The notes below the pieces were generated by a model that was not told the origin of the DNA, searched no databases, and saw only the letters and a list, made by a program, of their open reading frames with translations. The position numbers and the translations under genes were made by a program. Shown here piece by piece: positions 1 through 9,941 of a DNA stretch of 64,000 nt (its first letter is position 1; every line of letters starts with the position of its first letter). The DNA comes from Yponomeuta sedellus (taxonomy: Eukaryota; Arthropoda; Insecta; Lepidoptera; Yponomeutidae): assembly GCA_934045075.1 (NCBI GenBank), contig OW203730.1, forward strand, positions 8,176,785 through 8,240,784, written 5' to 3'.

Positions 1-141
1 GGCTTAACGTTAATTTGTGTTGAGGTTTAGGGTAGACTCTTTATTACATCCAATTCAGAGGTTACAATTTGCGAACTAAAACTTTCGTAAGGACTACAAG
101 TGGTGTGAGGGTCACTATTAATCTGTTTGTCCATTATATTC

Positions 142-280
142 TTTTTAATGCACTAACCCATGCTAAGGACAATTTTTAAAACCTATTTAGAGGCTAAAAA
201 TTCCACCCGTGCCGGGATTCGAACCCGCGACCTCTGGCTGTCCATGCCAGCGCTCTTATCAACTGAGCTAATGGGCGACT
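142..280 (-). mobile_element. pal-tRNA element, single arm with long tail
   Basis: Read on the minus strand, this is a tRNA-like head (cloverleaf-compatible, A box around tagctcag, B box ggttcgaatcc) followed by a cctctaaatag tail and a gcattaaaaa end. It is the sense arm of the inverted element described at 11490-11769, with no opposite arm here. The anticodon-loop position before the triplet is not T and the copies lie in repeats, so this is a tRNA-derived retroposon rather than a tRNA gene. No clear target-site duplication was found. Confidence 0.8.
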
Positions 281-281
281 A

Positions 282-925
282 GAATATTAATACGACGTTC
301 TAGGCTATATGTTCTAAAAGTAGTTGTCACAGATATCAAGATTTTAGATGTGATCTTTTTGAAAAAATCGTGTTATAAAAAAAGTTATGATTTTTACATA
401 TCTCTTGCTCTGTAAGTAGTCACTTACTTCCCTGAATGCCGGGGTGTATTAATATCATTACAGCATAAGTTTCAAAACATACCTTGTGATGTTAACATTA
501 CAGCATAGGTTTTGGAATGTGAAAAAGAACTGTCATACTCATACTGCAAGGAGAATATTTTTTAAAAGTTAATATTTTTTTTCTCGTTATCGATTATTTA
601 CTCGCATCGGAATCGAGATAATAATTTATATTAGAATTTATGTAGATTTTATTTTAAATATCGAACTATTTGTTTCGCAGTCACGTCGTATGTTAATTGA
701 AATCGATTTAAAAATCAAACTGGCCAGCACGATTTGACGCGCTTGCGTGCTATAAAATCGTGAAGAGTAAAAAAGTCAGTCGACTAGCTAGGCGCGAAAG
801 TAATGTTTTTTCGTGGTTTGGAGTTCTTTCTCAAAAGTTTTGAAAAATGTCAAGTCAAAAAAAGTCAACCTGCTTTCTTTTTTTTACTTACCTCACAATC
901 GATATGTAGAGCAGAGTGTTTACCT
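282..925. other. AT-rich stretch, nothing recognised
   Basis: No coding, RNA or repeat signal that I can support. Confidence 0.5.
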
Positions 926-1016
926 CGGGTGTAAGCATCAATTGCATACTCGGGATAATTAGCGCCCTCGCAGCGCTCGGGCGCCAAAAACCTCATATGC
1001 AATTGATGTCATACAG
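926..1016. mobile_element. small foldback with gcaattgat arms
   Basis: The arm at about 930-952 (core atcaattgcata) is inverted at about 991-1014 (core tatgcaattgat). A GC-rich centre contains gcgctcgggcgcc. It resembles a MITE remnant; the family is unknown to me. Confidence 0.55.
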
Positions 1017-1050
1017 CCCTTGGTTAACAATCTACTATTATTCCATTGGT

Positions 1051-1066
1051 GGCGCTAGTTAGCGCC
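1051..1066. repeat. 16-bp palindrome-like motif ggcgctagttagcgcc
   Basis: A compact inverted motif. A close relative (ggcgctagttagcacc) recurs at 15266-15281 with similar flanks (a ccatt-like sequence before, cccc after), so this is a shared repeat fragment. Confidence 0.5.
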
Positions 1067-1440
1067 CCTTATTATGATAGTGTAACTGATAGTCATTGTT
1101 TATATTTGTAATCGTTAAGCTATTTGTTTTCTAATATAAAAGGTGTTAATCTATCTATAATCTATAATCAGCTCATATAATCAGCTGGAACGATGAATAA
1201 CTTTTATAATAATTAATAAACTCTGGAACGACTTCAGGTGTGGTTTTATTTGTAGATATTACATGTAGATGAAACAAAAATACTGCATAAAAACGGATAA
1301 GCGGAGAAGCAGGTAAAAAAGTCAGATCTGGTCAAAGAGTAAAGTAGTAGTGATGAAAAATGAGGGAAATCGAATAATGTGTGACGTACATAATTTAAAT
1401 ATTTGAAAATAATAGATTATAGAAAAAGAAATAAAAATGG
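1067..1440. other. AT-rich stretch, nothing recognised
   Basis: No supportable feature. Confidence 0.5.
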
Positions 1441-1454
1441 TGTGAAGAGGTTTG

Positions 1455-1680
1455 CACCGTTACAACATCAACCCACTGCTGGGCATAGGCTTCCTTTTTA
1501 TTGCGCCATTCCTCACGGTCCTGTGCTAATCTGATCTATCTTTGACCCGCAACCCTCATGATGTCGTCTTACCATCGTGTCAGTGGTCTGCCTACCAACC
1601 TCCTTCCCTCCCTTGGCCACCACTCCGATACTGCCCTGGTCCACCGGCCGTCTTCCCTTCTAGCCAAGTGTCCCGCCCAT
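1455..1680 (-). pseudogene. LINE reverse transcriptase C-terminal relic
   Basis: On the minus strand one frame reads GHLARREDGRWTRAVSEWWP, then GRPLTRW, a stop, DDIMRVAGQR, a stop, then IRLAQDREEWRNKKEAYAQQ WVD. This is the characteristic tail of non-LTR retrotransposon reverse transcriptases (the GRP..RW.DD block followed by an AQDR..W...EAYAQQW block). Two in-frame stops show it is dead. Only the last 75 or so codons remain and nothing upstream continues the domain. The plus-strand open frame at 1542-1790 is a shadow of this relic. Confidence 0.85.
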
Positions 1681-1690
1681 CTCCACTTTA

Positions 1691-2119
1691 CTTAACTGAA
1701 ACATATTTGTTCTTGACAATAAATGGTTGTTCAAATGACGAATGCTTTGTTGGTACCTTGGTAAGGGGGAAGGAAAGCATCGTGAAGTAACCTAATTGTC
1801 TTCATAAAAAAGCTAACAGTTACTGCTTTCAAAAAGACGCCTGTCACCTAAGTTTTCCGGGACCACGGTACCAAATGTTACGGGCTAGGGTTCTAGATTT
1901 GGAGGTAAAACGCCAATGACAACTACTTAGGATTTATTCACGCAGGGTCTGGTCTGCAAGTCTTCACGACACGAAGATTCAGGTCCAATCGAAGTCCAAT
2001 AGTATCGCAGAGGTCGTAGGTTATCACTCGTTTCGCAGGTAGGTTCGCTCGAAGTTTACTCTTCGCTTGTCCAACTGAACAAGCTTGCAAAAGTGCTGAA
2101 ACGTCGGATGTAAAATTAA
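1691..2119. other. no feature recognised
   Basis: Mixed-composition sequence. The minus-strand open frame at 1938-2198 has no recognisable domain. Confidence 0.45.
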
Positions 2120-2188
2120 ACGAGTAAATATCCGTGCAAGTACAGTTTTTATTATGTCTAGTGCTCGTGTTAACCTTGGAAAATACTG
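2120..2188 (+). repeat. fragment of the 61.2-kb inverted-repeat family
   Basis: The sequence aligns, with substitutions, to 61372-61437. Shared pieces are a cgagtaaatatccgt-like block, cagttttta, and then tgctcgtgttaacctt followed by gaaaatact. This shows the sequence flanking the 61.2-kb foldback is itself dispersed. Confidence 0.55.
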
Positions 2189-2336
2189 AGCTCTTCATAA
2201 AATTAAAGTATCTTGAAGTCGTTTATTTTATTCATTTAATCCGAGCCCGAACGAAATGAGTTCTCGTCTGTAACGTCTCTCGTTTAAACAATAAAGCCGA
2301 CAATAATAATGTAAATATTTTGTTTATTTTCTTTTG

Positions 2337-2435
2337 GTGTTCGATCTGCCTCAGATAGCCCGAAATCTGCCTCAGATTAGTCTACAGAGCTCGTGGGCGT
2401 CCTACTCTGCGTTTGACAGTTTGAGGTATCCACTT
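2337..2435 (-). pseudogene. LINE reverse transcriptase C-terminal scrap
   Basis: The minus-strand frame reads KWIPQTVKRRVGRPRAL, a stop, then TNLRQISGYLRQIEH. The KRR.GRPR.LW.. pattern is the usual C-terminal signature of non-LTR reverse transcriptases. The stop replaces the expected Trp. It is a short degraded fragment, and the plus-strand open frame over it is a shadow. Confidence 0.6.
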
Positions 2436-3448
2436 GAGAACCTTTGTAACCCATCACATCTGAAAAGCAGTACTGATGGCTCACACCCTCAGCACAATAC
2501 TGACACACCAAATTGACACAGCACAGGGTGGACGTCCTAACTTTGCCCTCTGTCTTATCTTGTAGTCCTCGAATTCATTTTCTTTTCCTGATTTGTAACT
2601 ATAGGTGACATGCCGACTTTCTTGTGATGAGTTAATTTGTTTTAATAATAATTGTCTTTCTTACTTTCAATCAAATTTGGTGCTCCGGCACTTGTGATCA
2701 TCTCACTAACAAATAATACAAAAAATATGTATTGATACCATTAATTTATTAATTTATTCAGGAGCTGCTATAGCCATGTTTTATTATGGTTCCAATTCAA
2801 TTTTATATTTTATAAGATTAATTATATTAATGGTAGTTTTGATGTTGATTTGAATGCAACTTTCACTTTTATTAATATGTCAATTATTTAATTTAACCCC
2901 TTGGTGAGTGTATTAGTATTTTATTTATTTATTAATTTTATAGACACGCAATTGTAATTGATTGTTTTTTTATAATATCTTGTATTTAACAGGGATTTGC
3001 TGAAAATCAGCGTTGTGTTCAACACAACATTTATGCTGAGCGAATTCCTTTTTATCAATATCCTAAGTTTGTATAATAAATTAATAAGTTTTTTTTTGTA
3101 ATGTGATAATGATAAATAAATGTTTTTTCAATTTCAATTTTAACTAAAGTAATTGATATAGCCTTAGAGATAACTGAGTTCAAGTAGCAGTAAGCTTACG
3201 TGGTAATACACAAACAAATGTGAATTTCATACTATTTCTCTACGGAAGAGATTCATTTATCGCTTCCAAATGCAGTGTCACGTTTAACGTTATATTGAAT
3301 AATACAAATATTAATCGGCTGCTCATATGAGGTCGTGTTTTTTCCCTTGTGCACAATAAATAACACAGAAGGCGTTTTTATATCCTTCTGTGGCGTGTAC
3401 CATAAAGAGTTCTATTCTAATCTAATGTTCTATGTAGATGTTCCAAAT
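2436..3448. other. AT-rich stretch with a possible LINE 3' end
   Basis: Mostly AT-rich. At about 3330-3415 a cttgtgcacaataaa and a later accataaagagttct piece resemble the poly(A)-signal end of a LINE. Nothing else is recognised. Confidence 0.4.
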
Positions 3449-3770
3449 AGAATTGAGAAAGGAATATAGCGTTGGTTTGGACATGTGGAGAGAATGAAGG
3501 AAGAAAGATCGACGAAACAAATATATATTGCGGATGTGAGTGGAAGGGTTGGTAAAAGACAACCCAGGCGGACATACATCGACCACATAGGGGATGTAAT
3601 AGCAAAGGGGAAGATGAAAAGTACCCGGAACCGGCGTGCGTGCATGCAAAGACTTATGAACGTTGATGATGCGAAGGTTGTCTGCCAGAATCGTGGCAAG
3701 TGGCAGTCCCTGGTCTCTGCCTACCCCTCTGAGATACAGGCGTGAGGTTATGTATGTATGAATGTATGTT
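3449..3770 (+). pseudogene. LINE RT C-terminus with tatg-rich tail
   Basis: The frame at 3449-3745 reads RIEKGI, a stop, then RWFGHVERMKEERSTKQIYI and on through RNRRACMQRLMNVDDAKVVC to ...SEIQA and a TGA. This is the C-terminal block of an endonuclease/reverse-transcriptase LINE of the kind with a MLRWFGHVERM motif (the stop sits at the expected Met-Leu). Downstream of the stop is a (tatg)n-type tail, so the 3' end of the element is intact. The 5' end is truncated at about 3440. Copies of the same family recur at 4852-5298, 16463-16655, 31284-31540, 46141-46384, 58184-58330, 61745-61833, 62265-62322 and 63630-63662. Confidence 0.88.
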
Positions 3771-4305
3771 CTATGTAGAGTAATTACGCGAGATACAGTT
3801 AATTTTAAAAAACATTTCATAATAGGCATGCTAAATTTAACCCGATAAGTCGATGCCATTTCTTTCAAAGGCTGATGAACAAAGGTTCGATTGAACAAAA
3901 GGCTGAATAGAAAGGGTTCGCTTTGTACAGAATACCTGTGGAAATTGTATTCCTGCTTTACAAAAGAATTTCTCGACTGTCGAGTACATAGCGATATCAA
4001 ATACCACTATTAACCATAAGGGTAGTCTTATTTGTTGATTCAAATACTTACTCTTTATTACAATAAGACTTATGGCTAAGGCCATAAGTCAATAAAGCGC
4101 ACAATGGTTTTTTTCTAATAGAAATGTAAGACGTAGCCAAGCGCGTGTTGGGCTAAGCGGATGGGAGAGTTCCGCAGTTGGTCATCAAGATATACAAATC
4201 TAGAAGAAGCGAGTTTTTATTGTTAACGATTTATTTTTAAACGACTTCGAAACAGGGAGGAGGTTCTTAGTTTGCCGGGATCCTTTTAATTTTTTACTAT
4301 TTTTT
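3771..4305. other. no feature recognised
   Basis: The minus-strand open frames here are extensions of shadows and show no domain. Confidence 0.4.
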
Positions 4306-4382
4306 AGCGTTCAAATCGTTCATGATTATAATAATATGAACGATTTGAACGCTATTATAATTATATGAACGATTCGAACGCT
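4306..4382. repeat. three-copy 18-bp inverted and direct motif
   Basis: agcgttcaaatcgttcat (4306-4323) is perfectly inverted at 4336-4353 and present again in direct orientation to the latter, with one change, at 4365-4382. It gives a perfect 18-bp stem with a 12-nt loop plus a third copy. Confidence 0.85.
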
Positions 4383-4771
4383 GCTTCTGTTCTGAACGGT
4401 CTGTTAAGGGGGTTCATGCCGTAACATTAACATTACTTATGGTAAAAATCATATCTTCTTTTACAGATCGTTTGTAGGAAAAGCGTCAGTTCAATCTCTC
4501 ATGTCGTCATCATTTCATCGGATTAATTTTTTTTTCTCAGGAACCTTTCTTTAGTTTTTACGTCTTGGCTTTACAAGGCTTAAAACTTATACAGCGGGTT
4601 GTAGCAACGAAACTTTTACCTTTTAAGTAGAAGTTCTTAAAAGTTGTAGTTTTGTTGCCACAACGCGAAACTCAACAAGTTTCAACAGAATTAAAGATAG
4701 ACGGAATATTCTTTACTATAGGTATATAGAAACTACATAAATTAAAAATTAAGTAACTATTAACGCCTTTT

Positions 4772-4849
4772 AAAAACCTATTTAGAGGCTAAAAATTTCA
4801 CCCATGCCGGGATTCGAACCCGCAATCTCTGGCTATCCGTGCCAGAATG
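4772..4849 (-). mobile_element. truncated pal-tRNA fragment with 14-bp TSD
   Basis: A 78-bp piece containing the T-arm/B-box half of the tRNA-like head and the short tail (ctaaataggttttt at its 3' end on the minus strand). It is flanked by perfect direct repeats tattaacgcctttt at 4758-4771 and 4850-4863. A 14-bp TSD and 5' truncation indicate target-primed reverse transcription. Confidence 0.88.
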
Positions 4850-4851
4850 TA

Positions 4852-5298
4852 TTAACGCCTTTTTACCAAAATACATACATAACCACACGCCTGTATCCCA
4901 GAGAGGTAGGCAGAGACTAGAGACTGACACTTGCCACGATCCTGACAGATCACCTTCGCTTCATCAACGTTCATAAGTCCTCGCATGCACGCACGCCGGT
5001 TCCGGGTACTTTTTATCTTCCCCTTTGCTATTACATCCCCTATTTGGTCGATGTATATCCGCCTGGGACGTCCCTTGCCAGCCCTTCCATGTAAATTCGC
5101 AATATATATTTGTTTTGTCAATCTTTCTTCCTTCATCCTCTCCACATGTCCAAACCAACGCAACATTCCTTTCTCAATTCTAGTCACTGCATCCTCTTTC
5201 AGTTCTCTAATCAGACTATTGCGTATCCTGTCATTCAAAGTAACACTACACAATCTCACCAAAATCTGTTTTATAGACAGCTTCATGTTGGAAATCAC
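4852..5298 (-). pseudogene. LINE RT C-terminus, longest copy in the window
   Basis: A 148-codon open minus-strand frame. It contains RNSLIRELKEDAVTRIEKGM, then LRWFGHVERMKEERLTKQIY, GKGRPRR, RNRRACMRGLMNVDEAKV and SLVSAYLSGIQA. Only the C-terminal end of the RT-bearing protein is present. The catalytic YxDD palm is absent, so this is a 5'-truncated relic. The usual TGA after IQA has become TGT, which lets the frame run on. The plus-strand open frames at 4985-5383 and 5110-5313 are shadows. It lies directly against the pal-tRNA fragment's TSD. Confidence 0.9.
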
Positions 5299-5703
5299 CT
5301 CAATCTACGTTGAGTCAACCGTAAAGGTACATCTAGGACAAGTCCAGGGAAAACAGAGTACAGGCGACCCACAGCGGCGTTAGTCCACCGATAAATTTGG
5401 AGTTTTCATGTATAAATCAGGGTCAGGCGCGCCCCAAGAGGGCCGGAGATAAACTCTCTGCGTGTACAGGATGTCAACTTTGCGCCCCTTAGTCATGTAA
5501 AATGTACGGTTTGTTATTTTAGCCACGCGACGCTTTGTCGCGCCGGAGCTTGGTCCCTGTTTGTCGTTTTAGCTTTGTGGCACACTTTTTTTGTCATGCG
5601 CGATTAGGTTTTTGCACTAATGGTTCGGATCGTTAGATCGAGACATTACATTAAACTTTATCCCGATTTATTAAGACCTTCGTAAGAACTACACATTTCG
5701 ATA
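5299..5703. other. no feature recognised
   Basis: Slightly GC-richer sequence without recognisable coding. About 5680-5697 shares the cgtaagNactaca motif with 87-99. Confidence 0.4.
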
Positions 5704-5930
5704 TCAACCCTTGTTATTCCCCATTGCTGGGGCTGGGGTATCTTCCTGCATCGCAGGAAGATTAGGCCATACTCCACCACGGGGACCAAGTCCGGGTTGT
5801 TGGAGGATTGTAAGACAGTGGCGGGCCTTACCGTCAGAAGTTATCAAGCCGCCCATAAGGCCTCCGACATGGTTTAACTACTGTCGTTATATGACAGTCG
5901 GCACCAACGGTTTAACGTGCCTTGCACGAA
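5704..5930 (-). mobile_element. Family B LINE/SINE 3' end
   Basis: On the minus strand it runs from a ggcaccaacgg-like block through gttatcaag/cttctgac, aaggcccgccactgtctt, cctccaacaacccggacttgg, gaagatacccc and ends near agcaatggggaataacaagggttgatat. The same consensus recurs at 19795-19996, 35676-35742, 46722-46795, 58401-58505, 63105-63315 and 63345-63455. The conserved 3' end (ccagcagtgggg...agggttgatatcgat) marks it as a retroposon tail. Confidence 0.8.
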
Positions 5931-6085
5931 AACGCCCGGAAAAATGTCACTAGCGGTAATCACGGGACGGTCACCCACCCTGCACCTAATCGCGCCTGTT
6001 GTTGCTTAACTCAAGTGATTGATCCCAATCACTCGGTTCGACTAAACCACGACCGGTTCATTATTGAAAGAATTATACATTATTA

Positions 6086-6210
6086 TAACCGGATAAACTC
6101 AAAAACGGGCAACCGACGACGACGCGATCTCCTTCTCTACTCACTATGCGCTGCGAATCAGAGCGAAACCTGGCCGGACCGACAAAAAACCTAGTAAGTT
6201 TATCCGGTTA
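6086..6210. mobile_element. MITE with taaccggataaact termini
   Basis: 14-bp perfect terminal inverted repeats taaccggataaact (6086-6099) and its complement (6197-6210). Internal sequence ctctactcactatg and gctgcgaatcagagcgaaacc is shared with the foldback at 53629-53828, so both belong to one non-autonomous DNA transposon group. Confidence 0.75.
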
Positions 6211-6684
6211 CGATTCAATAAGGTAATGTCTTGACTTGAAAATCCCTTCAGCTCGGTAGTACGGTGTCACTTGCGAAAACTGCATGCAACGAAAATGTGT
6301 CGCCTTGGCGAGGGCTGTACCTACGTGCCGTGTGCAATTCACTTATTTGTCGTTGAGTAGAACAAAGTAGCCAGTACTCAGGTCTTCAGGCCAGTGTTGC
6401 GTAGCATTTTGCCCACCTTGAGATAAAAATTCTTCTTCTTTTTTTTGGTCCCTTTATTCCTCCGTGGAGACTGGGGCTAACACAAGGGCTTTACATTTAT
6501 CTCTGTTCATGGCTAGGAAGTGACGGCCGTGGATGTGGGAACGGTCGGTGCGCAGACCAGCAGCCAGGTGGTCAGATGACCTATGTAAAGTAACCGGCAA
6601 ACAGTGGATGAGACTATTGCGAGACCGTTCTGGTTGCAGTGGAGTTTACGGGGCTGATGATGATGGCTAGAGATGGTAGCTCCA
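6211..6684. other. no feature recognised
   Basis: Nothing supportable. The sequence at 6470-6680 is GC-richer but has no clear domain in any frame. Confidence 0.4.
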
Positions 6685-6831
6685 GCCAAGTGGCCCAATC
6701 ACCACATTCCGAAGGTGGCTCTCGACTGGAAACCCGTCGGAGGCTCACGACGACCCGGAAGACCGTCTCAGACGTGGAAGAGATCCGTTCTCTCTGAGGC
6801 GAATGACTTACTTATAGACACTTCACGTTAA
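6685..6831 (+). pseudogene. LINE reverse transcriptase C-terminal relic
   Basis: The plus frame reads AKWPNHHIPKVALDWKPVGG, then SRRPGRPSQTWKRSVLSEAN DLLIDTSR and TAA. The Al.W.P.G..R.GRP..TW.R.v..E pattern is the typical C-terminal tail of a non-LTR reverse transcriptase, from a different lineage than the WFGHVERM copies. The 5' part is missing. Confidence 0.75.
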
Positions 6832-7617
6832 ACAAACGGCGGTGTAAACCGCCCGAACGTCACTTTCGCTTGTTGTGTAGTGTTTGTGGTTTAATTTAAT
6901 CGATTATAAATTGAATATTCAAGTTAAACTTAAGTTAGTGGCAGGAAGTACATAGATTTATTTAAATGTAAATAATTTACAGTACACACATTTATCGTAC
7001 GCCAATGCATTTGCATTGAGTCTGTAAAATATTGTACAAGAAAGCAGTGAAGACATTTTTATTGTAATACTTTTCTTTAAAGAAAAGAAAAGTTAGTATC
7101 TTTTTGTTTAATATGAACTTAATATTACTGCAAAACGTGCTTTAATTAATACATATTTGTTGCCTGATGAGATCCCGTGAGTGCTACCAAACTTTTAGGA
7201 AGTACTAAAAGCATAAAGGCATAAATTAAGGAACATGTCTTGCACAAACGAAGTTTCGCCATTACAATCGCCACTGTGGGGGCAAACCCCCACACACCAA
7301 AGTGTGTGGTATGAATATATTTCTCTCTGTATGAGAAAAAGCCTTCATTCTTTGTATTTTTTTTATTTAAAATATTCACAAAAAAAAACACCTATAGTTT
7401 AGTAGCCGAAACTATATGTATTACAAATAAGCCGGTGTAATGTAAGTTAGATAATTTACAACGTGGGCGAATTTTCCATATAATCTGGTGTTATTCAGGG
7501 CAAGTAGTTTAAGGTTTATCTATTTATACATTACGTATGTATATAGGCTTTCTAAAAACACATTTTTGGGCACAAAAGACACAATTATTCATCAATATGT
7601 TAGTAACAAACACAGTA
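6832..7617. other. AT-rich stretch
   Basis: Nothing recognised apart from two tiny hairpins at 7276-7309. Confidence 0.5.
7276..7309. repeat. two overlapping short hairpins
   Basis: gtgggggcaaacccccac (7-bp stem, 4-nt loop) at 7276-7293 runs into ccacacaccaaagtgtgtgg at 7290-7309 (7-bp stem). Confidence 0.7.
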
Positions 7618-7765
7618 TTTATTTTCTTTCAATGTTTTGTTTTAATTTTGATAGTTGATTTAGTTTAATGATTCAGTTCTGATGAAGCTTTTTGTGAATG
7701 AATTTTATTTAAATATGTTGACATTGGCAATTTTTATTAAATTTATTGTTATAATTATTTAATTA
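7618..7765 (+). repeat. dispersed repeat shared with 48.1 kb
   Basis: Begins ttctttcaatgttttg; the later ctgatgaagctttttgtgaa is followed by tgaatttta. The same order of blocks is at 48059-48182, so both are fragments of one element, probably a LINE 3' UTR. Confidence 0.7.
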
Positions 7766-8284
7766 AGACAGTATTGTTTCTTGTGCGTTAACTCTCTTTT
7801 ATTTTTATATCCCTATACAAGGTGTAGCTATTATTAACAAAAGTCCCAGAAAGTTATACAGTACGCCTGTTCTTGTCGACTGACAGCAAATTAACCTTTA
7901 TAATTATATTTGTTACAAAGTCACTTGTAACGCAATTTAATAAGAATGCGCTCGTGTAAAGGTAGTGTGTTGTCAACTCTACCTTATCTAATTTCCACCG
8001 CCTACTTATAATTCACATATTTAAAGCTTGAAATCGCCTATCCTGGTTGGCACGCGTAGAGATTAAGCCTACGTTCTCTCGCTGCAGTGGATTGTATACA
8101 TTTTATAATGTCGCAAGCGGTAGCTTCATTACGGAATATATAGTTAATATTTTTTTCGTTATTTCTAAGTTTTCGCTATACTCATTGCTGATTGTGCTAT
8201 CATTTGCTTCATAGAATATTCACAAGAAGCCCCCAATTCTAGATGCATACGGGGATTTTGTGAAACCTTATCATCATGATCAAA
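7766..8284. other. no feature recognised
   Basis: AT-rich, no supportable feature. Confidence 0.45.
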
Positions 8285-8416
8285 ATTTTTTTAAAACAAC
8301 CGGGTTCGATTCCTGAACGGAGTACAGATGGTTTTTAAAATGTATGAATGCATTCATACATTTTAAAAACCATCTGTACTCCGTTCAGAAATCGAACCCG
8401 GTTGTTTTAAAAAAAA
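8285..8416. mobile_element. near-perfect spacer-free palindrome with B-box-like arms
   Basis: Two arms of about 66 bp are mirror images about the centre at 8350/8351 (tgtatgaatg|cattcataca) with one visible mismatch and no spacer. Each arm carries gggttcgattcctgaa, a tRNA B-box-like sequence, then cggagtacagatggttttta. A single, non-inverted, diverged arm is at 8671-8732. It is therefore an inverted dimer of a short repeat. Confidence 0.9.
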
Positions 8417-8670
8417 AACCTACGCTATTTCTATTTAGATATCGATTGTGTAGGTCTTAAGTAGTAAATGTCTGTATGAAACATGATGTCTAAAATGAAA
8501 GAAATGCATTGTTTTCACACTGTAGAGATCTTACGATTGCATTTTGTATCTTCATGTGGTGAATTTGCGTTAAAATTGTCCCTATGGCCACTTTTAGGTC
8601 TTCAACGGTGTCATAGCTTGTCTTTTCAATTGATTGTTAGTGTTTGATTAATAGAAGTTTTTTTTCTTTT

Positions 8671-8732
8671 TCAAAACATCCTGGTTTGATTCCCGAACGG
8701 AGTACAGATGTTTTTTAAAATTTATGAATGCA
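8671..8732 (+). mobile_element. single arm of the 8.3-kb palindrome family
   Basis: caaaacatcctggtttgatt, then cccgaacggagtacagatg and a tttaaaatttatgaatgca end. It aligns to one arm of 8285-8416 with several differences and has no inverted partner. Confidence 0.8.
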
Positions 8733-9184
8733 GTTTTTCTTGTTATTAAAATCGATGACATGGTTTCTCAGAACAGATCTTCGTATGTCTTATAGTTTCA
8801 GACTTTCCCATACTGACCGATTTGAATGAGACACCCTGTATACTAAACCTTATTATTTATACGTAAACCACTTATTAAATAATAAGGTATACCTTAAAAA
8901 CACCCAATTCCACCCATTGTAGGTCGACGGCTTTTATTCTATATATAGAGGATGCTATAGAGCGTAATGTCTACTTTAACCCTCAGCAGTAAGACCGGAG
9001 AGACATTACTTGGAACAGCTGGGACCGTCGTGAGCAGTGTCACATTACAATCGGTTTTATGTGCAACGGGCTTGAAGAGAGTGCCCCGATTAAGATCGCC
9101 ATTTGCTCACACAATTTAACATTTAAATATACGTGTGGACTGGTGAACTTCCTCCTTTTCATCGGTTTTTTGTAGCCTTTAAAC
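8733..9184. other. no feature recognised
   Basis: Nothing supportable. Confidence 0.45.
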
Positions 9185-9425
9185 GTCCCACTGCAGGGCA
9201 CAAGCCTTCTATCAGACAGAGAGAGTATGGGCTTCATTAACACGCGTGCCCACCGCGGATTGGCAATTTCAAGCGCTTAGGTATTTGAACATCTCAGACA
9301 GTCAGGGCTCCTCACGATGTTTTCCTTCATGGTTAGCGTGTGGTATTGCTACTGTTACTTCACAAATGTACACAAGTTAGAAAACTAAGACATGTCCGGA
9401 CTGGGCTACCCTATGGGCTACCACC
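9185..9425 (-). mobile_element. SINE-D, body variant 2
   Basis: On the minus strand: a damaged tRNA-like head (agcggtggtagccc), then aacttgtgtacatttgtgaa, ataccacacgctaacc, aaggaaaacatcgtgagga, ending in a LINE-like tail gcacgcgtg...gcccatactctctct and gccctgcagtggga. The B box is lost in this copy. It shares head and early body with 60034-60418 but has a different 3' half. Confidence 0.75.
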
Positions 9426-9829
9426 GCTGGTTTCATCTTTAAAAGAAGGTAAAAAGTTTTAAGTTGGAATGAAGAATACGAAAAATAAGGCTTGTAAGCC
9501 TGTTATCTGCAATATTAATTTAAAGTTCTAAATTACAATCTGAGCAATTCAATTCAATCAAAGCCTACCCTTCCGGGTTACAGGCGTGACTGTGTTTATC
9601 AATTTATCACCAAATTGGCTTGGGAATACTTTGACGACATATTTTATGAAATTTACACCAATTATTTAAGGGTTGCTTTGATAAGATTTATCTGCTGCTT
9701 TTTCACCTCCAGAAGAGTTTATCAGATTTTTACTAACTTAGTTTATGTGAAACCAAGTGGACGTTAAAATTATTGGCTTTAAATTTGATGAGATGAGACC
9801 TAACATTTCCGTAGCCTCATAGTTGGGCC

Positions 9830-9902
9830 ATTGCGCATAGCAAGGGCTGAGGTATTTTAACACTTCAGACAGTTAGGTTTCCTCACGATGTGTTCCTTCA
9901 CA
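9830..9902 (-). mobile_element. SINE-D variant 2 fragment
   Basis: Contains the minus-strand aaggaacacatcgtgaggaa and actgtctgaagtgtt blocks of SINE-D variant 2. It stops abruptly at the hairpin at 9903. Confidence 0.6.
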
Positions 9903-9941
9903 GTTCAGTGCATGGATGGTTTACCCATCCATGCACTGAAC
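9903..9941. repeat. perfect 17-bp-arm hairpin
   Basis: gttcagtgcatggatgg (9903-9919) is perfectly inverted at 9925-9941 with a 5-nt loop. It sits exactly where the SINE-D fragment ends. Confidence 0.9.

Noticed and set aside
3422..4000. 192-codon minus-strand open frame
   Set aside because: It is the antisense of the LINE RT relic at 3449-3745 and continues into non-coding DNA.
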